From Symsagittifera roscoffensis (Eukaryota; Xenacoelomorpha; Acoela; Convolutidae), in the NCBI RefSeq assembly GCF_963678635.1, contig NC_087067.1, positions 25,487,547 to 25,551,546 of the forward strand: a stretch of DNA of 64,000 nucleotides. The letters are read 5' to 3'. Below, one piece after another: positions 12,001-24,000 of this stretch. Position numbers and translations under genes: made by a program. How positions within the stretch are numbered: position 1 is the stretch's first letter; each line of letters starts with the position of its first letter. The notes below the pieces were generated by a model. It was given only the letters and a program-made list of their open reading frames with translations. It was not told the DNA's origin and searched no databases.

Positions 12001-15000
12001 TTTTAGGCACTTTTTGGAAAAAATGACCAAAAAATTGCGTTTTTTCGGCGCGCGCTCCCTCCTCAAAATTAGGATATATTGGTGCTGAAAGCGCCTTTAG
12101 AAAAGTGTTAAGGTTAGTCAGCCAACAATGGATATCTCAAAAAGTACAAAGGGGACCCTTGGGGTCAGCAGGTGGTCGAATCCCTGAGGGGAGAAAGAGG
12201 GGAGTCATTTTGTAAGAAGTTGTAAGAATCTTATTAGAAAAGTTGTAAGATAGGGACTTTAAGTCAACCCGGGATACGTCTGCATAGGTAGCAAACTAGC
12301 AAACAAAACAGGGAGACAAGGTTTCCATGATTCAATCAAGTCTTTCTTGAATTTATGGCGTTACTCTTTAGTAATTCGAAACACTGCTACAGCAATTTTT
12401 ATAGGTGATTGCATGGTCAATTTAAATCTGGTCATCTCCTGAAACAGGAATTGGGTTGTCATGATTGCGAAAGTAATTTTTTGGTGATTGCATAGTCAAT
12501 ATAAAAATGACCAGAGACTGAACCAGGAATTCGGATATCATGATTCAGTCATCTAGAATTTTCGCAAGTGGATTCTTAATAAAAAGTTAATTCGATTGCA
12601 GATATTTTGATGTTCTGATCTTTCTTTATCCTATAGAAAAAACGTTTTGGCTACAGTTCTTGCGCTTCTTGTAAGTTTCTTAGAAAAAATTCCAAAAGGT
12701 AGCATTTTCTTGAGAAGTTTCAGCCCTAATCAAGTTTTCATTTTTTTTTCAGTACCACGCGGAGTTGATATGTTCTATGTGTCGATGGTGCAATCTTCGG
12801 AATTTGTTCATTTCGGATCTTCACATTATTCAGACGTCAAACCGGTCGGAGGTCACATTGACGGGTTTCAGATCAAATCAGTTTGGCCAAACAGTGCCGA
12901 AATGTTTCCGACAGGTGTGAACAGTTCATCAGTTAATGGAACTATAAAAATGAAATTTCCGCCCGCGGAGGTTTTCACAGTTCAAATTGAAAGCTTCATC
13001 GAAAGACCCTCCGAGAAGATTACTTCATTTGAAGTCGCTTCTTTCAAGTACTGCTCGCGTAAGTATCTGTGATGTAATATGAATAGCCAAAAAATTACAT
13101 GTAATTCCTAAGCAGAGGCACAAAAACGGTTCCCCGTAAAGAGCTGAACATCTCGTACGTTGGTCCTTTCCCTTGTGGATAGTAAATTTCAAATAAACTA
13201 TATTGGTTTGGGATTTGGAAATAAAAATTTTACCGTATTATGATGGCGCTCGACCAAGTTTTTTCAATTTTTCAAAGTTGGCAAATTTTATCAAAAAAGT
13301 TAATTAGAAAAAATCTTGTAATACAAAAAGTTTAACTTTCATATATATGAGAGATCACCTCAGGGATTCGACCCCCTGCCGACCCAAAGGGTCTCCCCTT
13401 TGTACTATTTTGAGATCTCCATGTTTGGTGACGGACCCTAAAAATTTTCTAAGGGCGCCTTCGGCGCCAATATATACTTACTTTAAGGGGGAAGCGCGCG
13501 CCAAAAAAAACAATTTTTTGGTCAAAATTTTCTAAAAAGTGCCTAAAAACGCCTTTTTTGGCCTGTTTTTCAAAGTTTTGCCTGCGGCGCAGAAAATTTG
13601 ACCAAAACAGGGTCTTTTTAGTGCTTTGGGAGAGCTCGGAAAATCAATTAGGGTCGACCTAAAAAAAAGATCGACAAAAATTTCGAAAATTTTTGAAAAT
13701 CCGCCCCCCCCCCTCAAGAAAATCCTAGATCCGCCCCTGTATATATATATATACATATATTGAATAATTTTTTAAAAATCAGCCTTCTTTAGGCTCAGCT
13801 TTCTTTGGGCTCAGGAGGTTTGCCGGCTAAATTTTTGTCAAAATTTAACCAGATTTGGAAAATGAACTTGTTTGTTTTTCGGATAATTTGATTAACCGCA
13901 CTATAATTTCTTGTCTGATCAGTGCTAACAATCCTCTTCAAGCTTTGCTCTTTTCTGCAGGACCCGACCCTGTTGAAAACTTAAAACAAGCCAGTTCAGC
14001 TGAAGACGCAGTCATTTTGACATGGAGTGAACCTATCAGTGGTACTATTGCACCAAACGCATATTTGGTTAGCGTCAGAACTATCACCGGAGAGCTTCTT
14101 ATATCCACCAGACTTCCGATCCCCTCTCAAAGTAATGAGGGTCTCTTCACGTTCGAATCTTCCGACATCACGTCTCTTCCGTTGGCTACTGAGCTGATTT
14201 GTTCGGTCCAGACTATGATTGCGATTTCATGCCATCACGAATTCGATTTTGGATGGGTGAGCTATGACAACAGTGTGAGCAGTCGAGAAATTCCTTGCAG
14301 AACTGAGGGTGAGCTCTTCCAAAAATCCAGTTTTTAGAAACTTAAAACTTTCAAAAAACTGCCAAAAAACGGCTTCTTCGGGCACATTTTTACAATGGGT
14401 GGGGTCACGACATAATGGGGTTTCAGACCTAGTGACACCCCACCCCCAACCCCCAACCCCCAACCCCCTCGCAAAATATCCTGCACCAGCAGGCCTGTAT
14501 GAAAATTATATATTTAGGTTCGGGTGGCAGGCCAATTGATCACAGCTTCTTCTTTCTCACGCCCACTCTCCTCTTTGTCCAATGGGAGACACCGGAAGAC
14601 TTTTTCAACCTGCTCAGTGGAGACTACTACTCCATTCTGCTGAACGGCCAGGAGAAACAATCTATAAGACCTATTTCAAGAGGTTCGAGGCAAATTCTAA
14701 ATTTTAATTGTTCATACTATATCTTAACTAATAATATTATTTAATTCAGTTGATCATTAATTAATTACAAATATGTATATTTTTAACAACAAACAAAGAT
14801 CGTCTAAAACGCCTACGGCTTACCTTGTAGACTACTTCAATTTTTTGACCGTTTTTTTTATACGATTGAGCAAAAAACTTTTAAATAAAGACCTCTAAAT
14901 TATTTCAAAAACATGAAATGACGAGTTTTCACGGAATAAAAACAAATAAGACTCGGTTTGCAAGCAAAATTCCTCCATTATTTTATCAAAAATTTAAGCT

Positions 15001-18000
15001 GAACTTTCAATTTTTTCTCAATATTCCTCTTCTCCTCCTCAGCCTCTTTAATTGAATGTTCAGCCCCAAGTTTAACAAAGAATTTGAAGTTTTAAGGTGG
15101 GCTATCACGAAAAAGAGCCGAAGATAAGAAAATGTTAAAATGATGCTCTGATCAGAATCTCTTTATCTATTTCTCCCCAGTTGCAAAAAGGGGAGGTTCA
15201 TTACTAGGTTCAAAATTCACATATGCTTAACCATTAAAAAGTTCTTTATAGGGGTGGCAGTTTGTAACAAAAAACCAAAAAGGGGAAATAGTTAAAGAGA
15301 TCCCTGAAGTATACAAATTTAAAAATTTGTGAAAAACATCATAAATCAATTATGATTTATATCATAGAGGGGCTTACGTGATCTTAGAGCCGCGAGAGAT
15401 TGTTAAAATGCCAAAAATCTACATTGAAGCACATGTAATGGAAAAAAAAATTTTTTCAAAAAAGTTGGACTTGAAAGATTCCGCGAGCAAAGCGAGCTTT
15501 TCTCACTGATAATTAGATGTTAGAACCAAATTTTAGGCGTTCATTATAGTAACAATCCGATATAATGATACAATTTATTGTGAATTTTCAATGAAATATA
15601 ATCAATTCTATTTGATTAAATATTTGGCTGAAAACACCCTAGAATTGGTTTTAATAGATTATAATCTCTCATTGTCCCGATTGCTATAAGACCAAAACTA
15701 AATTTTTACCCTTGCGATAAGCAATGGTATGGCAACCGGGTGCAAGACTTTTTTACCGTAAATATCCTTGTTCACTGGACTCATCTTCTGGACTCAATCA
15801 TCTGTCATACAGCATGTTGGCCTTTCAAATAGCCGACATAATCAAAGTTTGCTTTTATGTTGATTGTAATTTTTTACCTACTCGATTTGTTTAAATTTTT
15901 TTTTGATTTTAAAAAAAATTTTTTTTCTCGTTTCTCGGCTTTATAGGTTTTCGTTTATTTTATATCAACTTAGTGGCCTCTTTTTGCGTCATCTGAGCAT
16001 CAAAACAATCTTTTTGTAAGAGTGTAGTTGTTTTGAAAGAAAAGAAGACTGAAAATTTAGAATTTTTTCTTTTTTCTTCGATATGAAGTATTTCTGCTCT
16101 GGTAATTTTGGCTTTGTTACCTCTTCTTAAATATAAATCAATTTAAATTACCCTCGCTTGAGACGACAATGACTGGGATTTCGTTTCGAGCCGACACCTG
16201 TTTTTTTGCCAACTTACAATTTTTTGCTAATTCAGATTGTCTATCTCCCTTTTTTTGTCGGCTTTTTCCGCCAAAAACATTTTCAAAATTCGGCTTCTTT
16301 TAGTATTTTGAAAGCTCTTTGATAAATTTTTAATTGTGCAGTAATTGTGATCCAAATTTTCTGGACTTTGAGACAATTTTTATGGTTTTTCGAAGCAGGT
16401 TTTTTTTTCAATTCATTCTTTTTTCCGTCTGATATTAAATATAATCATTCATTTTTATATTGCAAGTGCTACGTAACTCAGCTTGGCTTCTGTGTATTAT
16501 GATTACAATTGTTTAGTTTTGCATGAAAGGATAAAGACCTCGGTCGTGTCGTGTCAAAAAATTGATAAGTCTGACTACCACCAAAAGTGTCAAATTGACT
16601 TTAACTGTTTTTTAGAAATGATATACATCTCATAAGAAATTTTGAACTTTGCACTTAAACCTTGTAAATTAGTTTTTTTTTCAAAACAAAGAGCCGCGTA
16701 TTTATGGACTGCCCAAATAGTAAACTTTGAGCTTCCATAACTTGTCAACGCATAAATTTAACTCAACATATTTCTGCAAGCTACAGGTCCCTTTATTAGT
16801 TAAATCTTAATTGAGAGAGGGCAATATTATTTTTTAGGGTAGCCAATGATAATGAGAATGACTCAACAATGACAGCAAGATATTTATTTTTCATTAGTCG
16901 AGCATTCATCTTAAATTTCTTGTAAGAACTTTTAACTAAAATTACTGTTTTCATTGTTGTCGTTAATCGGCATCATAAAACTTGAAAAGCTTAATTTCTT
17001 TCTTAATTTAATTTTCTTTAGTCAATTAACCAAAAAAAAGAATTCATAAAGAAATAATAAATTATTTATCTCGGTAAAAAATAAATGGTGTGCTGAAATA
17101 GAAAAAATTAAAATCGGAAAATAGAAAAAATTTTATAGTCGATTATAGTATTCTTCAATTGATTGTAATTTATTTAAAAAATAAATCATATAACGAACGA
17201 GACGATTAGTTATCAATTGTGTTTAAAGAAATTGAAAATTGTTTTTGTTTCTGGTTAAACGAAATCAAACAAATTGACTATAATCATTTCAAAAAAGGGG
17301 TATAAATTCGATTTTCAATAAGTTATATTGCTTGGGTTCAAAATTTGATACATGATCATAAAATACATCTAAAAATAGTAATCAAATTTCAGCTCCTACA
17401 ACTAAGTGCATGCAGACGTATAATTGCAATACAACAGTTTATGTACATCTTTGCCATCACGTATATAGCTATCAAATCTTAACACCTGGTTTTTTTTCTT
17501 GGTTGTATTCCTTAGGCAACAACTTGTCGAAAGCGACTAATTGCACTTTTTTTGAAAAAACGACGCTCAGCACGAGCCGATCATTCGTATCAGGCGACAA
17601 TAAGTAGTTTTAAGAGTTACGGAGGAAACAAATACCAGCTTTCAAGATTCTTGATGCAGTTGATCATCATAATGGGGATATATAAAAAGTGCGATTGTGA
17701 TGTAAAAAAATTAACAACGGTTTTGAATTACTTTGCATACTCAAACGATTTAATGTTGAAATTGTCAACAATCAGTAACACCAAAAGCCATTATCTTGTT
17801 TATTACTCTCAAAATCTCATTTTTGCTTCTAAATTCTTACGATATCAAAAATCTCTGCAGCCCACCATAAGTCCAAGCGGTTAACAGCAACTCGTTTTTG
17901 ATTGAAACATTTTAAAAAGAAACCAACGCAAAAACTTTCCATAGTAGTACTTGAAAGTTTTTTTCACATGATTTGATCCTGAACGATCAGGAAAGTTATT

Positions 18001-21000
18001 TGTTTGTTGAAACGGATAAGAGACTGAAAGTAATAGAATATATCTTAGTATGGCACGCTAATGGAACGTTTAAAGCTTTCCCATTGCTGTTTTACCTAAT
18101 TTTTACACTTTATGTGGCAGTGAAAGAGTAAACAACGCCATTAGTCTTCTTATTGAATAAAAAACTAGAGCGTTGAGAAAGATATTTGCGCGTTTGGGCA
18201 ACTGAAGGAAAAAAATTCAAGTGTCAAACCATAGCAGAGTGAAGCCATTAGTGAAGCCAGTGTTTGAATTCAGCTCTGGATTTTTTGAAGTGTCTTTTTT
18301 CGAAATCATTCTTTTGATATCGTACATCTCGCTCAGGCAAAGTTGCGCGAACATCAGGAACTTGAATTGGCTCCAATTTACAAAGCAGATCAGAAGACGC
18401 GCTGGATGATAATTTATTTTGTGGACTTGGTTTTACGCCAGAATTAGATTTCGAATTAGATTTCAGTTCCATCTGCTCTTTAATTTATGAGGAGTCTGAC
18501 GATTTCCCATTGATGGGTTATGTTGAATTTTTGGAGTCAACTGGGGTCCAGATGATCAACCATAGCCGCATGGGATTTGTCATTTTCCTCAATCTTTGCG
18601 GAATCAAATCAAACATGCAAAGACGGGCCGACAGAAAACTAATATAACAGTAGAAGGCTGGCATACAGCCCTCCAGATATGAATGGGTTGCGCTCATCCG
18701 ACTATCCATAAGTTTTGCAATCCAAAAGATCTGAGCAGTACCGAGAAAAAACTTACTGGAATTCAATCAGGAGAGTGTGCTACCAACGCTGCCAAATAAG
18801 AAAAAGTCCAATCTTGATGGCCGAACTTCTCAAAAATTGTTTTCTAACTTTGATTTTTGATTTCTAGATCGCGTTTAATGTTTTTATCCGTGCAAGTCAT
18901 CGTTGTTTTAAGTTCGACAATTTGTAACTTTCGACCGTTTGACGCTGCCAACGGATTGTCGCCTCGCCTTTTGGATTGGATAAAAAACGTTCAAAATTGA
19001 TGTTTAGTCCCCCCTCGAAAAATGCTAATTTTTTTGGAAACTTTATTCAGAAAAAGTTTGTATGATATCTTGGTTGAGCTTTGAAAATCCGTTTTGCTTA
19101 CATAAAAAAATCTTCCACCACCTGAGTTTTCCTAGATTTTCACCAGGTTGAGCGAAGTGAAAAATCTATCCTAATTAATAATAATTTTTTCAGCTCTTAG
19201 CGTCCCTCTGGAGGTTGACTTATGCATCAGCCAGAATATTACCATCCTCCCTGTAAGAGAAGGTCTCAACGCTGAAGAATTGCAGTTCCCCATCAGAAAT
19301 TGTGAGAAATATTTTAGGTTTCTTTCGAAGTTTTAATGATTCAAATATTTTGTAATAGGTTGTAATAATCAGGAATGGATTTTCAGTTTGGATGTTTCCG
19401 AAAAAATAGATTTTAGCGCATTAAAAGAAACAAATCTGAAAAAAAGGTTTTTGAAAAGCATTAAAATGAAAAAAAAACAACACTAATCCCAAATCACAAA
19501 ACTAGGATTGGTCCGTCAATAATGGGTGCTGTAAAATCACACCATTAAAGGGGAGACATTTTTTGGCAATGAAGGGTTCAATTTTCTGGGGGAAATCAGG
19601 TTAATAACTGAATTGAAGTGATTTTCAATAATTTTTTGGTTTGATTTTGAGCGAAAAATGTATAATTTAAGTATTTTCCATAATTTAGGGGACGATGACA
19701 CCTTCAGGAAGCAGGACCTTGGTTAGTTCACCTTTAAAATAAATTCATTGTATGAAATTTCTTTCATAGACTTGGTTGGAGGTCACTATGTTGATTTTGT
19801 TTTTAGGCAACTTCAGATTCGCAATAATGGGTTAGTACTTTTACAAATTGAAATATTATTTTTTTTCTCTACTTTTTTTGAAAAATTTTTTCTATAAGAT
19901 TGAAACTTGTTCTCTAAAACAAAATACAATTCTATAAAAGAAAATTTCAGTTTAACTCAATGACCACTAGCTGCAGTTGAACTTAATTTCGTATCATTTG
20001 TAATTCTAATAGAATTTTCCAAAAGTTATTTACCGTTTCTAGTTATCTGAAAACGTTATCGCAATTATTTATGTAAATTAACACAAAGTGAAAAAAGACT
20101 GCTCGTATCAGAGTAAAGATGACCTGATTATTAATACTGCCATTCAACTTGTCTCACTGAGTTCGTTTTTGTTCAATAAAATGGTTTTATATTTTATAAA
20201 ATGGAAAAACTTTAAGTTACGTTATCCCACGCACCAGGGGCGGATTTAGGGGGGGGGGGGGGGGCTATTGCGCTTCCCTTACAGGGATTCAAACCCTGGC
20301 GACCCAAAGCGTCCCCCTTTGGTACTTTTTAAAAAACCCATTTTTGGTGACGGACACTTAAATTTTTCTAAAGGCGCTTTTGGCGCCAATATATACTAAC
20401 TTTGAGGGGGAGCGGGCGCCAAAAAAAACGCGATTTTTTTGTCAAATTTTTCCAAAAAGTGCCCAAAAACGGCTTTTTGACTGTTTTTTTTCAAAAATTC
20501 GCCTGCGGCGCAGAAAATTTGATCAAAACAGCGTCTTTTTAGTCCTTTAGGAGTGCTCCGAAAATTGATTTGGTTGACCTAAAAAAAAGGTCGTCAAACT
20601 TTTCGAAATTTTTTTGAAAATCCGCCCCCCCCCCCCTCGAGAAAATCCTAGATCCGCCCCTGCCATGCACTATGATATTTTTTGTATCTCGGGTAAAAAG
20701 TACAGAAGAAAATTAATTGAGTCCCGTATTTGAATTCCCGTATTTGCTATTATTTTCGTTTAAATTTGCTTTCACATTTCACTGCGCCCAATTATTCAAG
20801 TTTTAAGTAGCAATTTGTCAAAATACATAAATTTGCAGTTTTATACCAATAATTTGAGAGCTGAGAGCACATCCAGTTTTTGAAGCTACTAAAATTTTAT
20901 CGTAATAGTCTGAATTTTCTCTCCTAATTTTGAGATTGCAATTTTTAAAATTATGTCCAGAGCAATGCGGATTCTGTCCATCAAAACAATTGGACAACTT

Positions 21001-24000
21001 ATGTCAGATCCCCTTCGAACACGAAGGACAGAACTACAGAACTTGTGTTCCAATCACAGACCAAGATGAGTTGCAGTGCAAGGACAAAAACGGAAACATT
21101 CTAAACTGCTACTATGACGAGGAAGACTTCTGCAGTTAGTGCCATTTTAGTAGTGCCTATTTTCAGAGAGGCGGGTTTAGGGAGGCTGGGGGATGCGGAC
21201 GCTCATTTCCTTCAAGAAATCGACCCCTAGCCACCCAAAGGGTCCCCGTTTGGAACAGTTTATGACATCCACTTTTGGGCGACCGGTCCTGAAATTGTTC
21301 TCAAGGCACATTCGGCGCCATTATATAAACGTTGTTTTTAAAAACGTTATTTTTTGTCAAAAGATTTCGAAATGTGCTCAAAGAAGGCTTGTTTTTTTTC
21401 ATCAAATTGCCGACGGCGCAGGAATTTTTATCAATATAGAGTCTTTATATTGATCTGAAAGCTCGAGAAAATCTTAGATTCGCCCCTGTGGTCTCTCATT
21501 TTTGGTTTCTCAAAATTTTTTCTAACAAATCAATTCGCGTATTGAAACAAACTAATACGTAATTTTGCAGCAGCCCAGTAGTACTTTTGTCTACCGCACT
21601 GAAGTTTTATGGATAATAATCGATTATATTGAATTTTCATTGTCAGTCTCTATAAAATAACAAAAATAAGGGGGGAGGTGGTTGGGGAGGGGCATGATAG
21701 TGAGTAGTGGGAGGGGGGAAGGCGACTGGAATATCAAAAAAAATCAAAACGACTCCCACAACACTAAAGAAAGTATTCCGACCAAATTTTTAGGCCGCAG
21801 GCAAATTTCGTAATAAAAGGGTCAAAAATGCGGTTTTTGGGCACTTTTTGGAAAATTGCTAGATATTGGCCTCTTCAAAATTACTGTATTTTGGGCGCCC
21901 TGGATTAACGTGTTCGTTCAAGTTGTAGAAAAATCTGCAAAAAGAAGTAATTAGCTACAAAATTTAATCCATTTTGATGGATTTTATGTACAAAAAATAT
22001 TCCATTTTATTGAAAATAAAATTTAATTTTCGAACTTTTATTTTGCGAAAATTATCGATTAAAAAAGATTTAAAATCCATTACATTGTCCAAATTTGCCA
22101 CTATAATCGTTGATATAGACAAAAAAATTTTGTCAATAAATAACCATTATAATCGATTTTTATCCATGAAATTTCGGTGCGGGTAGTTCAAGCATACTCG
22201 CTTGGCAATCCCAAGCTTTATGAAGTGATGCCAACACTCAGTCATTTTTTTAAAAATCGGTTTGAATAAAAAACCCTCCCGGGCATATAGCTTCCTCGCT
22301 TTCTTCGGAAGTCGAAACAATAAGAAATATAATAAAAAAAGAAGCATTGATTTTCAAAAAGCAAGGACGAAACTAAATTTTGACGAAAAATTCATTTTAT
22401 ATAATCAATATGTATTAAACCATAATCCCCCCCTGCAATAGAGGAATAGCCTGTAAAATCCTCGACATGAATTGTAGATTGAGATTTCAAGACGCATTTC
22501 TGCCATAGAACAAGAAGTTTACACCGAAAAACAGTTAAATTGCGCCCTGTAATACGTATTTTCAAATTAAAAATTTTTTTGTCATAACCAGAAACTTAAT
22601 CAAAACGAGTATTTAGGTACCTTCGTTTGTTTTAGACATCTTGACAATGAATTTGAAATTCAAAATTTTATTATCAAAATAAGATTAAAAATAATAATAC
22701 CAGGTTGTTTTCCAGCTTATGTTGTCCTTAGATATTCAGTGAAAGTTCATTTGAAAAATTCTGAATTTGTATCAATTTCTGTATCTGTTTGATTTTATGA
22801 TGATTTGTTTTCAAGCGTTCCGGAAGAGCTGAAAAACTTGAAACAGTGATCTAAAAGACTCAACAACGTATTCCAAAACCAGTTTTTTTCGAAAGTTCCG
22901 TAAGATCAAATTTAAAAACCTTGCTAAAACATCGGTGCTGTTTTTTGAGTAAATCGATTTACAAAAGCATTTGGGCTACCGTAAACAAATATTTATACCT
23001 TGTATGATCTTTTGAAAAATCGAGTTCAATCTGAATATTGTCAGTATGGGCAAATTTGGTTTAGTCTTTCGAAAATTAAAGTGTTTTGAAGCTTCGAAAC
23101 TCTTCTGGAGAAAATTATCCTCAGAGCCAACAGTTCGTTGCTTCTTCTTAAATAGGGAAAAATGTGACGTTAATATAACACTTTTTTTTGGCATATTACG
23201 ATATTTTTTATGTTCAGGGAGTGCTAGCAACATCAAATTGTTTGACCTGGAAACTTGAAAAAAATCGACCGTTTTTTGTTAAATAGAGGAATTTCTGCCC
23301 TTTTGAGGAAATCCTAGATTCGCGCGGATACAGAAGACGGTTGTTTTTTTTCTGAAAGATTGCTTTGTTTCGATCAAACAATAAACTATAAAAAATCTTA
23401 CTGGTTTGTTGGTTGAGGAGAGTAATTGATTTCAGATCAATCGGTAATTTATTTATTTATTTTTATTCAAACATTGTCAAATTTGATAGTTTCTTAGAAA
23501 ACTTACTTCACACAGGTTGTATATGTCCATTTTTGTTTGCCCGTTAGCGCCTCAACCTCGTCTCTATTATTGCTGAGAATTTATTTTTCACCACATTCTT
23601 ACATAGATGCTTAGCTATGATCGAACTGTCTGTAACAGTTCTTCGTAGATGGTAGAAAGTTTACCCTTTGATTTGTAAAGCAGCGAATTGGGGATCAATT
23701 GAACAATTCCCCCCATTGTAAGTCTCTATAAAATAACAAAAATAAGGGGGGAGGTGGTTGGGGAGGGGCATGATAGTGAGTAGTGGGAGGGGGGAGGGCG
23801 ACTGGAATATCAAAAAAAATCAAAACGACTCCCACAACACTAAAGAAAGTATTCCGACCAAATTTTTAGGCCGCAGGCAAATTTCGTAATAAAAGGGTCA
23901 AAAATGCGGTTTTTGGGCACTTTTTGGAAAATTGCTAGATATTGGCCTCTTCAAAATTACTGTATTTTGGGCGCCCTGGATTAACGTGTTCGTTCTAGTT

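Larger units (their letters stand above)
4741..12752. other. Large intron with an antisense Gypsy element
   Basis: An 8-kb intron between exons at 4450-4740 and 12753-13058. It holds the Ty3/Gypsy remnant on the minus strand (about 5089-11730), a family 1 hAT-like fragment (11868-12204) and otherwise AT-rich DNA. No additional exon of the receptor gene was found in it. Confidence 0.7.
14683..19193. other. 4.5-kb intron
   Basis: AT-rich intron inside a split FN3 domain. It contains one family 2 inverted-repeat element (about 15155-15303), TTATAATC-type AT repeats, and a less AT-rich part near 18220-18780 with a coding-like minus-strand reading. No exon in the right phase was found. Confidence 0.55.

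Noticed and set aside
17410-17884. Overlapping plus-strand open frames in the long intron
   Set aside because: They have no splice sites in phase 1 and no FN3 pattern; the composition is that of the surrounding intron.
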